Assembly (NCBI GenBank): GCA_021845835.1
Contig: JAJZVE010000358.1
Coordinates: 1 to 5,481, forward strand
Source: Pseudomonadota bacterium
GTDB lineage: Bacteria; Pseudomonadota; Alphaproteobacteria; Acetobacterales; Acetobacteraceae
Reading direction: 5' to 3'
DNA: 5,481 nucleotides
Shown here: one piece after another, positions 1 through 5,384 of the stretch
How positions within the stretch are numbered: the stretch's first letter is position 1
Layout: each line of letters opens with the position of its first letter
Made by a program: the position numbers and the translations under genes
The notes under the pieces: model-generated
What the model was told of the DNA's origin: nothing
Seen by the model: only the letters and a program-made list of their open reading frames with translations
The model's database searches: none

Positions 1-2
1 GG

Positions 3-56
3 CGCGCCCTGTTCCATCTGCAACTGGGCGCGGGCCGCTGGATGGGATGGGCGTGA
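3..56 (+). CDS. Possible C-terminal tail of an unidentified protein (cut by window edge)
   Basis: The third reading frame is open from the left edge and ends at TGA 54-56. It gives a 17-residue tail that reads RALFHLQLGAGRWMGWA. The other two plus-strand frames stay open further but give less protein-like text. The tail is too short to assign to a family, and I do not recognise it. An open stretch this short could occur by chance in GC-rich DNA. Support comes only from the high-GC third codon positions and from the gene-free DNA that follows, where an upstream gene would be expected to end. Confidence 0.3.
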   Translation, partial: RALFHLQLGAGRWMGWA

Positions 57-350
57 TCTTCCCTGGAATTTGCCAATTGCACTGACGGCACCGAGGACGG
101 CACGCGCCGGACCATCGCCAGCGCACACCGTCGAAGCCGGCCGGGTGCAGAGCGACCAAAGCACGCGCGGATCTTGGGCCGGACCGATGGCAGCCGGGAT
201 GAGAGCGGCCCGGGCGGCGAGGAGCCGCCGGCGGGGCGTCTGCACAGCGTCACCGCGACCAGGAACGTGCCCGTCAATCTCAAGCCGTCCCAGGGGAAGG
301 CCCGGCGGCTCGGGGCGCACCGGCGTCCCGCCAACCGCAACGGAGGACCG
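57..350. other. Intergenic stretch without a convincing gene
   Basis: I see no supported gene here. The GST reading frame is open back to an ATG at 174, but the extra 59 residues are rich in Arg, Gly and Pro and do not resemble any GST N-terminus. A short direct repeat, GACGGCAC, occurs at 84-91 and 96-103. A 6-bp GC hairpin (GGCGGC, loop GAGGA, GCCGCC) lies at about 216-233, with no T-run after it. No clear -35/-10 pair stands out. A promoter for the GST gene is expected in this stretch but cannot be located by eye. Confidence 0.5.
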
Positions 351-956
351 ATGAAACTGCGCTACAGCCCCGCCTCGCCGTTCGTGCGCAAAGTGCGACT
401 CTTCGCCGCCGAAACCGGACTGGACTCCCGGATCGAGCTGGTCGCCACCAACCCGTGGGCGGCCGACACGGACCTGCCGAATGACAACCCCATCTGCAAG
501 GTGCCGACCCTGATCATGGACAGCGGCGAGGCGCTCTATGATTCGGTGGTGATCTGCGAATATCTCGACAGCCTGCACGGTGGCCGCAAGCGCTTCCCCG
601 CGGAGGGCGCGGCGCGCTGGAAGGCGCTTCGCCTGCACGCTCTGATCGACGGGATTCTTGACGCGGCGCTGGTGTGCCGCCTTGAAAGCTCGATGCGTCC
701 CGAGCCGCACCGCTGGCCGGCCTGGCTGGAACGCCATCAGGCAACGGTGGAACGCGGCCTCGACGCGCTGGAACGCGAGGCGGGATCGCTCTCGGCGCTG
801 GACAGCATCGCCGAGATCAGCGCCGTATGCACTCTCGGCTATCTGGACTTCCGCTTTCCCGCCAACAATTGGCGTTCGTCTCGTCCCGCCCTGGCGGCGT
901 GGTACCAACTGCTGCTCAGCCGTGCCTCGGTGGCGGCTACCGCCCCACATGACTGA
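351..956 (+). CDS. Glutathione S-transferase family protein
   Basis: This 201-residue protein is the usual length for a cytosolic bacterial GST. Such proteins have an N-terminal thioredoxin-like glutathione-binding domain (here about 1-78) and an all-helical C-terminal domain (about 88-201). It opens with MKLRYSPASPFVRKVR, the N-terminal motif of the YibF-like GST group. In that group a Ser near residues 6-9 lies close to the glutathione thiol. The cis-proline motif VPTL is at 51-54 (P52). The glutathione-gripping acidic-Ser pair is D64-S65 in LYDSVVICEYLD. The C-terminal domain ends with TLGYLDFRFP (161-170) and RASVAATAP, both typical of this group. The start at ATG 351 is chosen because it begins exactly at the family N-terminus and has GGAGG at 342-346. 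Family members may conjugate, reduce or isomerise small electrophiles, and many have no known substrate. No specific reaction can be inferred. It is followed by the liv operon after 130 bases and may be transcribed separately. Confidence 0.9.
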   Translation: MKLRYSPASPFVRKVRLFAAETGLDSRIELVATNPWAADTDLPNDNPICKVPTLIMDSGEALYDSVVICEYLDSLHGGRKRFPAEGAARWKALRLHALIDGILDAALVCRLESSMRPEPHRWPAWLERHQATVERGLDALEREAGSLSALDSIAEISAVCTLGYLDFRFPANNWRSSRPALAAWYQLLLSRASVAATAPHD

Positions 957-1086
957 TCCGAACCGGCGCCGCGGCAGGCGGGCGACGGTGATTCCAACAT
1001 CTGGGAAGTCGTGCTTTGCAGTTCTGGACCTGGACTTTGCGAAGAGTCGCAGGATGAACGGAAGAACCTGACCGGGTAGCAGCGTA
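957..1086. other. Leader region ahead of the liv operon
   Basis: These 130 bases separate the GST gene from livHM. They probably hold the liv promoter unless the two units are co-transcribed. I see no convincing -35/-10 pair. A small perfect inverted repeat (TGCGA, loop AGAG, TCGCA) lies at 1038-1051. A five-codon frame, MNGRT then stop (ATG 1053-1055, TGA 1068-1070), precedes the livHM start. It may be chance. Confidence 0.35.
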
Positions 1087-2982
1087 ATGCCTGATTTTTC
1101 GCCTTTTGTGGTTTCTGGGCTCAGCACCGGAGCAATCTACGTTCTCTCCGGAGTTGGCATCGTCGTCCTGTACCGCGCCTCCGGCGTGCTGAACTTTGCA
1201 CAAGGCGCCCTCGGTGCGCTGGCTGCCCTGATCGCGTGGCAGATCATCGACCTCGGGGGCGCGCAGTGGCTGGGATGGCTCGCCGGCATCGTGGCGGCGA
1301 CCATCCTGTCGCTGTTCTACGGCCGGGTGGTCGCCCCGCGCCTGGCGCACAGCGATCCGATCGTGCGGGCGGTGGCGACACTGGGGTTCGCCCTCGTGAT
1401 CCTCGGCTTCGTCGAGTTTGTCTGGGGCGAATGGCCGCGAAGTCTGCGGATGCCGACCGACAACCTGTACTTCCTGGTTTTCGGCGTGCGAGTGACCTAC
1501 ACGCGCGGGCTGGCGTTCGCGATGTCCATCGCCATCGAGCTGGCAATTACCCTGTTCCTGGAAAAGAGCCGGGTCGGCCTGTCGATGCGGGCGCTGGCCA
1601 ACGACCGCGACATCAGCGCCCTCCTGGGGGTTCCCATCCTGCGTGTGGACGCCTGGGCCTGGGTCATCTCCGGCGCCATTGCCGGCTTCAGCGGCCTGAT
1701 GCTGGCCAACATGGTCAGGTTGCAGGCGATTTCCCTGACCTTCATGGTCATCCCGGCGATCGCCGCCGCGATTCTCGGCCGCCTCAACTCGCTTTCCGCC
1801 ACCGTGATCGGCGGTTTGACGATCGGCGTGGTCGAAGCCATGGCGACGCCGCTGCCGGGCGTTTCCTCCTACCGCTCGGCGGTCCCCTTCATATTCGCCA
1901 TGGGCGCTCTGGTGTGGTTCCAGCGCCGCGGACTTTCGCTCAGCGATCTGAACCAGTTCCGTTCGGTACAAACACCCGCCGAACCGCCTCGCACGACGTT
2001 CGAGGAGATCAGGGTAGGCCTGGTCTGGGCGGTCATCATCGGTGTCCTGGTGCCCATGCTGGCGTCGGCCTACTGGCTGAAGACGTTCACCTCGGTCATC
2101 GTGATGGGGCTGAGCAGCCTCAGCGTTGCCCTGCTTTACGCCCAGCTCGGCATGGTCTCGCTGTGCCAGTACGCCCTGTTCGGGGTCGGTGGCTGGGTGG
2201 CGCTGCGGCTGGCGCACGGCACCGGCCTGCCTTTCGAGCTGTCGCTGCTGGCCGGCGGCGCGGTGGCGGCGGTGTTCGGCGTCCTGTTCGGATTGCCGGC
2301 GCTGCGCATGCGCGGCCTCTATTTCGCCCTGCTGACGCTGATGATCGCCGGGGCCTTCCAGGTGGTCATCAACGCCTTCGGCTTCCCCGATGGCGGCGTC
2401 GGGTTCTTCGGAGTGGTGGTGTCGGGCCCGCGGCACTACATGGCGCGGCCGCTGCTGGGCCAGTCCGACGCCGCCTATTTCCGCTACACCCTGGCGGTCG
2501 TGGCGGTCGGTTTCGCCCTGGTGATGTTGCACCAGCGGTCGCGGCCGGGGCGTGCCTGGGCGCTGATCCGGCGCAGCGAGGCCGGCGCGGTGGCCATGGG
2601 CACCAACATCGTTGCTTACAAGATGTGGGCATTCGCCCTTGCGGGTTTCCTGTCGGGCATCGCCGGCGGCCTGATGGCTGGCAGCATCGGACAGCTCGAA
2701 GGGCGGTCCTTCCCGGCCAGCGACTCGATCATGCTGTTCGCCCTGTCGGTGATTGCGGGCGCCTATCACTGGTCCGGTCCGTTCTTCGCCGGCCTGATGA
2801 TGCGGGCGGTTCCCTCGCTGTTCACCAACTGGGGCATCGACGGCAATCTGGCGACAATGGTGTTCGGAGCCGGTCTGTTGCACGCGCTGATCAGCGCGCC
2901 ACAGGGCATTTCCGGACAGGTCGCCGGACTGGGCCGAAGGATATCCGGCCTGATTCCGCACCTGACGGGGAAAGGCTTGTGA
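1087..2982 (+). CDS. livHM: Fused LivH-LivM permease of a branched-chain-amino-acid-type ABC importer
   Basis: This 631-residue inner-membrane protein joins the two permease subunits of a HAAT/Liv importer, normally about 290 and 320-plus residues each, in one chain. Residues 1-280 are LivH-like. They open with the family signature GLSTGAIYVLSGVGIVVLYR (11-30) and NFAQGALG (36-43). An EAA-like loop around 167-195 (MRALANDRDISALLG and on) should touch an ATPase subunit. A polar linker lies at about 281-308 (SLSDLNQFRSVQTPAEPPR). Residues 309-631 are LivM-like, with VALLYAQLGMVSLCQYALFG (347-366), LRMRGLYFALLTLM (406-419) and a second EAA-like loop around 490-515 before the AFALAGFLSGIAGGLMAG helix. 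The start at ATG 1087 is the first start codon after an in-frame TGA at 1069-1071. Its ribosome site is weak (GGGTAG, 1074-1079). The stop overlaps the livG start. Fused LivHM permeases are known in Proteobacteria. The substrate is not evident, since no binding protein is encoded in the window. Confidence 0.93.
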   Translation: MPDFSPFVVSGLSTGAIYVLSGVGIVVLYRASGVLNFAQGALGALAALIAWQIIDLGGAQWLGWLAGIVAATILSLFYGRVVAPRLAHSDPIVRAVATLGFALVILGFVEFVWGEWPRSLRMPTDNLYFLVFGVRVTYTRGLAFAMSIAIELAITLFLEKSRVGLSMRALANDRDISALLGVPILRVDAWAWVISGAIAGFSGLMLANMVRLQAISLTFMVIPAIAAAILGRLNSLSATVIGGLTIGVVEAMATPLPGVSSYRSAVPFIFAMGALVWFQRRGLSLSDLNQFRSVQTPAEPPRTTFEEIRVGLVWAVIIGVLVPMLASAYWLKTFTSVIVMGLSSLSVALLYAQLGMVSLCQYALFGVGGWVALRLAHGTGLPFELSLLAGGAVAAVFGVLFGLPALRMRGLYFALLTLMIAGAFQVVINAFGFPDGGVGFFGVVVSGPRHYMARPLLGQSDAAYFRYTLAVVAVGFALVMLHQRSRPGRAWALIRRSEAGAVAMGTNIVAYKMWAFALAGFLSGIAGGLMAGSIGQLEGRSFPASDSIMLFALSVIAGAYHWSGPFFAGLMMRAVPSLFTNWGIDGNLATMVFGAGLLHALISAPQGISGQVAGLGRRISGLIPHLTGKGL

Positions 2983-3701
2983 TCGAGATCAGCGGCGTCA
3001 CCGTCCTGTTCGGCGGCGTGCGCGGGATCAACGATCTCACCGCGACGCTCCTGGCCAGGATTACCGGGCTCGTGGGTCCAAACGGGGCCGGCAAGACCAC
3101 TCTGCTCAATGTCCTCAGCGGCTTCGTCCGCCCGTCGGCAGGCACCATCAAGGTCGATGGCGAGAACGTCCTCCGGCTGCCGCCCTACCGGCGTGCCGCC
3201 TACGGTATTCGCCGCACCTTTCAGACCGAGCAGGTGGTCGAGAACCTGACTGTCTGGAATAACGTGGCGGCGGTGCTGGACAACCTTCCGCTGCGGGGGG
3301 GATCCCGCAAGGAACTGATCGTCGCAGCTCTGGACTATGTTGGACTCGCCGGTCGTTCCCGGCAGATCGGGGTCGAGCTGAACGCCTGCGATCGCCGGAT
3401 GGTCGAGATTGCGCGCTGCATCGTCGCCAGGCCGCGGCTGGTGATGATGGACGAGCCAGGCGCCGGCCTGAGCGAAACCGAGGCCGACCAGCTGCGCGCC
3501 GTGATCGTCGGGATCCCCGAATTCTGCGGGGCGCAGGTGCTGCTGGTGGACCACGACGTCGATCTGATCTCGGCCACCTGCGAGGCGACGCTGGTGCTGG
3601 ATTTCGGCAGTCGCATCGCCTACGGGCCGACCGCGGAGGTGCTCAAGGATCCCAAGGTGCGCGCCGCCTATCTCGGCACTGTCGAGGGAGAGACGCAATG
3701 A
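2979..3701 (+). CDS. livG: LivG-type ATPase of the importer, with a degenerate signature motif
   Basis: This 240-residue cytoplasmic ABC ATPase powers the LivHM permease together with LivF. The GTG start at 2979 lies in a GTGA overlap with the permease stop, behind a strong ribosome site (GGGGAAAGG, 2967-2975). Translation from there begins directly at the family N-terminus (MIEISGVTVLFGGVRGIND). Visible motifs are Walker A GPNGAGKT (33-40), the Q-loop in RRTFQ (Q82), Walker B LVMMDEP (154-160, catalytic E159), the D-loop region GAGLS and the switch histidine in LLVDHD (H192). RAAYLG near the C-terminus is typical of LivG. The ABC signature is odd: where LivG proteins carry forms such as LAYGQ or LSxGE, this one has LNACD (134-138), so both the Ser position and the key Gly are changed. 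The rest of the motif block (RRMVEIARCIVARP) is normal. At 240 residues it is slightly shorter than many LivG proteins (about 255). It ends in an ATGA overlap with livF. Confidence 0.93.
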   Translation: MIEISGVTVLFGGVRGINDLTATLLARITGLVGPNGAGKTTLLNVLSGFVRPSAGTIKVDGENVLRLPPYRRAAYGIRRTFQTEQVVENLTVWNNVAAVLDNLPLRGGSRKELIVAALDYVGLAGRSRQIGVELNACDRRMVEIARCIVARPRLVMMDEPGAGLSETEADQLRAVIVGIPEFCGAQVLLVDHDVDLISATCEATLVLDFGSRIAYGPTAEVLKDPKVRAAYLGTVEGETQ

Positions 3702-4414
3702 GCAGCGGTCTGATCGCCACTGGCCTGCGGGTGATGCGCGGCGGCAAGCCGGTCATCCACGGCATCGACCTGGCGGTCGAACCGGGCCGAATCACCGCGC
3801 TGCTGGGCGCCAACGGCGCCGGCAAGAGCTCGTTGGTGCTGGCGCTTGCGGGAGCGCTGTCCGCCAGCGGCGGCGTCATCACGCTGGATGGCAAAGCAGT
3901 CAATGGCATGCGTCCGGAGGCGCTGCGCCGGCTCGGCGTGGCGGCCGTTCCCGAGGGTCACAAGGTGCTCTCCGAATTGACCGTCAAGGAGAACCTGCGC
4001 GTCGCCGGCACCCACCTGCGCCGTGCCGAGATGGAGCGCGGGGTCGCGCAGGCACTGGAGACGTTTCCCGAACTGCGGGGTCGCCTCGACGTGCGCGCCG
4101 GGCAGCTTTCCGGCGGTCAGCAGCAGATGGTGGTGCTGGCCCAGGCGATCGTCAGCGGGCCGCGTTACCTCCTGGCCGACGAATTGTCGTTCGGGCTGGC
4201 GCCAGTGATCGTCGCCCGCCTGGTGCCGGTGATCAGCAGGCTGGCCGAAATGGGGGTTGGCGTTCTGCTCATCGAGCAGTTCACCCAGGTGGCCCTGAAG
4301 ATCGCCCATCACGCCTACGTCATGGAGCGCGGCCGCATCCGTTTTGCCGGCGAGCCTCGCGAGTTGGTCAGCAACCCCCGGATCCTGCACAGCGCCTACC
4401 TGGCCCCCGGCTGA
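3698..4414 (+). CDS. livF: LivF-type ATPase of the importer
   Basis: This 238-residue protein is the second ATPase subunit, of usual LivF length. It is expected to pair with LivG on the cytoplasmic face of LivHM. Motifs are Walker A GANGAGKS (37-44), the LivF-type Q-loop region VPEGHKVLSELTVKENL (84-100), a perfect signature LSGGQQQ (137-143), Walker B YLLADE (157-162, D161 and E162) and GLAP (166-169). The position of the switch histidine is Gln, in LLIEQ (Q194), which is normal for LivF (usually VEQN). The residue after the catalytic Glu is Leu (DEL) instead of the common Pro, as in some other LivF-like proteins. The ATG at 3698 sits inside the livG stop (ATGA) with GAGGGAG at 3684-3690 in front. 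Stop and start share four bases, so translational coupling and equal subunit output are likely. It is the last gene of the operon and faces a convergent minus-strand gene. Confidence 0.95.
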   Translation: MSSGLIATGLRVMRGGKPVIHGIDLAVEPGRITALLGANGAGKSSLVLALAGALSASGGVITLDGKAVNGMRPEALRRLGVAAVPEGHKVLSELTVKENLRVAGTHLRRAEMERGVAQALETFPELRGRLDVRAGQLSGGQQQMVVLAQAIVSGPRYLLADELSFGLAPVIVARLVPVISRLAEMGVGVLLIEQFTQVALKIAHHAYVMERGRIRFAGEPRELVSNPRILHSAYLAPG

Positions 4415-4447
4415 CTGGACGTCGTCGCGCGCCTGCTTGCCCGGCGG

Positions 4448-4482
4448 ACTCGCCCGGACGCGACTCGCACGCCCGGGCGAGT
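4448..4482. terminator. Inverted repeat between convergent genes, possible bidirectional terminator
   Basis: A perfect 10-bp inverted repeat is present: ACTCGCCCGG at 4448-4457 and CCGGGCGAGT at 4473-4482, around a 15-base loop. It lies 33 bases past the livF stop and 46 bases past the end of the minus-strand membrane-protein gene, where one hairpin could end transcription from both sides. There is no T-run on either strand, so it is not a textbook intrinsic terminator. It could also act as an mRNA 3'-end stabiliser. Confidence 0.5.
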
Positions 4483-4528
4483 GAACTGACGCGATGCCGC
4501 CGGCCATTGCCCGAGACGGCAGGGGGCG

Positions 4529-5011
4529 TCACCAGGCGAGCAGGTTGACGCCCGCGCTGCCTGCCACGGCCCCGGCGATCGTGACAAGGCTCAGCGCCAG
4601 CAACACGCGATGCAGCCACTCCACGCGCCGGTACGTCGCCTCCGGGGCCGATGCGGCCCGACGCAACAGCAATCGTTCCAGGAACAGCGGCTCGGCGACG
4701 AACAGCATCAGGGTGAAGACGAGCCAGGTCAGCACCATCGCGTGCATCCACCAGAATCCTGCGGATCGGAAGCGATCCCAGGCCTCCAGGCGCCAGACCA
4801 TGTAGAAGCCGCTTGCTCCCGCAAGCGCGGTGGCGAAGCGTGCCTGGCGGGCGAAACGCGCTTCCAGCGCGTGGAATGCCTGGAAGCGCGCCGCGGCGGG
4901 ATAGGAGCGCCGGATCGACGGCAACAGGACCGTCGTGACCATGCCGACGCCACCGATCCAGAGGACGACGGCGAGCACATGCAGGGCACGGGCGACGGCC
5001 AGATCGGTCAC
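4529..5011 (-). CDS. Small four-helix integral membrane protein, CopD-like, function unknown
   Basis: This 160-residue hydrophobic protein has four likely membrane helices, at about 8-31, 56-75, 86-111 and 134-157. The pattern ALHVLAVVLWIGGVGM at 9-24 resembles the first helix of CopD-like and related cytochrome-b-like membrane families, where an N-terminal ALH histidine is conserved. Further histidines are H90 (WWMHAM, start of helix 3) and H134 (EWLHRV, start of helix 4). Together with H11 these could bind heme or a metal, but that is inference. FTLMLFVAEPLFLERLLLRR is helix 3 and its basic cytoplasmic-type end. The start is GTG 5011-5009, with GGAGG 8 bases upstream (plus-strand CCTCC at 5020-5024). 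An in-frame ATG at 5134-5132 would add 41 Arg/Pro-rich residues and lacks a ribosome site. It runs convergent to livF and downstream of the aldehyde dehydrogenase gene. I cannot name its role. Confidence 0.78.
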   Translation of the reverse strand: MTDLAVARALHVLAVVLWIGGVGMVTTVLLPSIRRSYPAAARFQAFHALEARFARQARFATALAGASGFYMVWRLEAWDRFRSAGFWWMHAMVLTWLVFTLMLFVAEPLFLERLLLRRAASAPEATYRRVEWLHRVLLALSLVTIAGAVAGSAGVNLLAW

Positions 5012-5181
5012 GATGGCGGCCTCCGCGGCATGGCGATGCCGATCGGGGCCGCACGGGCCTGCGCGCCGACGGGGCGCGCTTCTGCACGGTGCGGCGCGCG
5101 TCCGCGACGCCAAAGCGGCCCCCGTGGTGGACATCCAGCCCGCAGGGCATCGGCGCGAAACAGGGCATCGGTGGAACGCAT
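5008..5181 (-). CDS. Possible 57-residue leader reading frame, doubtful
   Basis: An ATG at 5181-5179 is preceded, five bases away, by a strong ribosome site GGGAGGG (plus-strand CCCTCCC at 5187-5193). The frame runs 57 codons to a TGA at 5010-5008. That TGA overlaps the GTG start of the membrane-protein gene as GTGA, the arrangement used for translational coupling. Against it, the product is Arg-, Ala- and Pro-rich (12 of 57 are Arg), has no recognisable domain, and its middle codons lack the G/C third-position bias of real genes here. It begins MRSTDALFRADALRAG, with a small DAL repeat. It may be a leader peptide, a decayed gene or chance. Confidence 0.25.
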   Translation of the reverse strand: MRSTDALFRADALRAGCPPRGPLWRRGRAPHRAEARPVGAQARAAPIGIAMPRRPPS

Positions 5182-5207
5182 GCGGACCCTCCCGGCCCTT
5201 GCCGGCT

Positions 5208-5235
5208 ATTATGGTATTACAGATACTATAGTCAT
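5208..5235 (-). promoter_or_regulatory. Candidate promoter for the minus-strand membrane-protein gene
   Basis: On the minus strand, ATGACT (5235-5230, 4 of 6 matches to TTGACA) and CATAAT (5213-5208, 5 of 6 to TATAAT) are 16 bases apart. This is the most AT-rich spot in a GC-rich window. Transcription would start near 5200, about 190 bases before the membrane-protein start and about 20 before the leader ATG. The spacer is largely filled by an imperfect palindrome, so a bound repressor would block polymerase. The call rests on pattern matching only. Confidence 0.35.
5210..5230. promoter_or_regulatory. Operator-like AT-rich palindrome
   Basis: The half-sites TATGGTAT (5210-5217) and ATACTATA (5223-5230) form an 8-bp inverted repeat with one mismatch around a 5-base centre. 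The centre-to-centre spacing of the half-sites is 13 bases, a little over one helical turn, which suits a dimeric helix-turn-helix regulator. GGTAT/ATACC-like half-sites are reminiscent of GntR-family operators, but no regulator gene is in the window and the family assignment is a guess. Confidence 0.4.
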
Positions 5236-5364
5236 GCGGCCACCATTCCGGTATTGTCAATCCCGTTTGGCGCCCACGACCGTCGCGGCGAGATGGCAGC
5301 TGCCGCCGTGAGGCATGGCCGAGCCGCGGGTGCCGATCGGATCGCAGCCGCGCGAGGTCGCGAG

Positions 5365-5378
5365 CCGGCGCGTGCCGG
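5365..5378 (-). terminator. Weak hairpin just after the aldehyde dehydrogenase stop
   Basis: CCGGC (5365-5369) and GCCGG (5374-5378) can pair around a four-base loop, starting 6 bases past the aldehyde dehydrogenase stop on the minus strand. The stem is only 5 bp and no T-run follows. Such short GC palindromes are common in GC-rich DNA, so this is weak support for a terminator. Confidence 0.2.
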
Positions 5379-5384
5379 TCCGGT

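Larger units (their letters stand above)
5012..5384. other. Gap between the aldehyde dehydrogenase and membrane-protein genes
   Basis: This 373-base stretch separates two minus-strand genes. It holds a small hairpin just after the aldehyde dehydrogenase stop, an AT-rich palindrome with promoter-like sequence at about 5208-5235, and a doubtful leader frame ending at the membrane-protein start. It also contains an 11-bp direct repeat, CAGGGCATCGG, at 5143-5153 and 5161-5171. No plus-strand gene is supported here. The length and the AT-rich core suggest that the membrane-protein gene has its own promoter. Confidence 0.5.

Noticed and set aside
1..8. Palindrome GGCGCGCC at the window edge
   Set aside because: Eight-base GC palindromes of this kind are expected by chance in GC-rich DNA, and nothing around it suggests a functional site.
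174..350. Upstream ATG extending the GST by 59 residues
   Set aside because: The extension does not look like protein, and the GST family N-terminus and a GGAGG site match the ATG at 351 exactly.
1025..1040. Sigma-54-like TGG and TTTGC elements upstream of livHM
   Set aside because: The GG and GC pairs are 11 bases apart rather than the required 10, and the flanking bases match the consensus poorly.
937..2961. Very long minus-strand open frame (674 codons) opposite livHM
   Set aside because: It lies antisense to a clear permease gene. Its product is a Gln/His/Arg/Asp-rich string with no domain. It arises because G/C third positions on one strand remove stops on the other.
1236..3701. An 821-codon plus-strand frame that would join 580 extra residues to LivG
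   Set aside because: The part before 2979 overlaps livHM out of frame and is Arg/Gly/His-rich low-complexity text. Only the part from the GTG at 2979 is LivG.
4368..5168. Minus-strand 266-codon open frame overlapping the membrane-protein gene and the livF end
   Set aside because: Most of it is an out-of-frame shadow of the membrane-protein gene, rich in Arg and Pro. Only its first part, upstream of 5011, deserved a low-interest note.
5255..5260. Perfect TTGACA on the minus strand near the palindrome
   Set aside because: At the normal 16-18 base spacing the -10 would be GCATGA or similar. The nearest good hexamer (TATAGT) is 24 bases away, too far for a sigma-70 pair.
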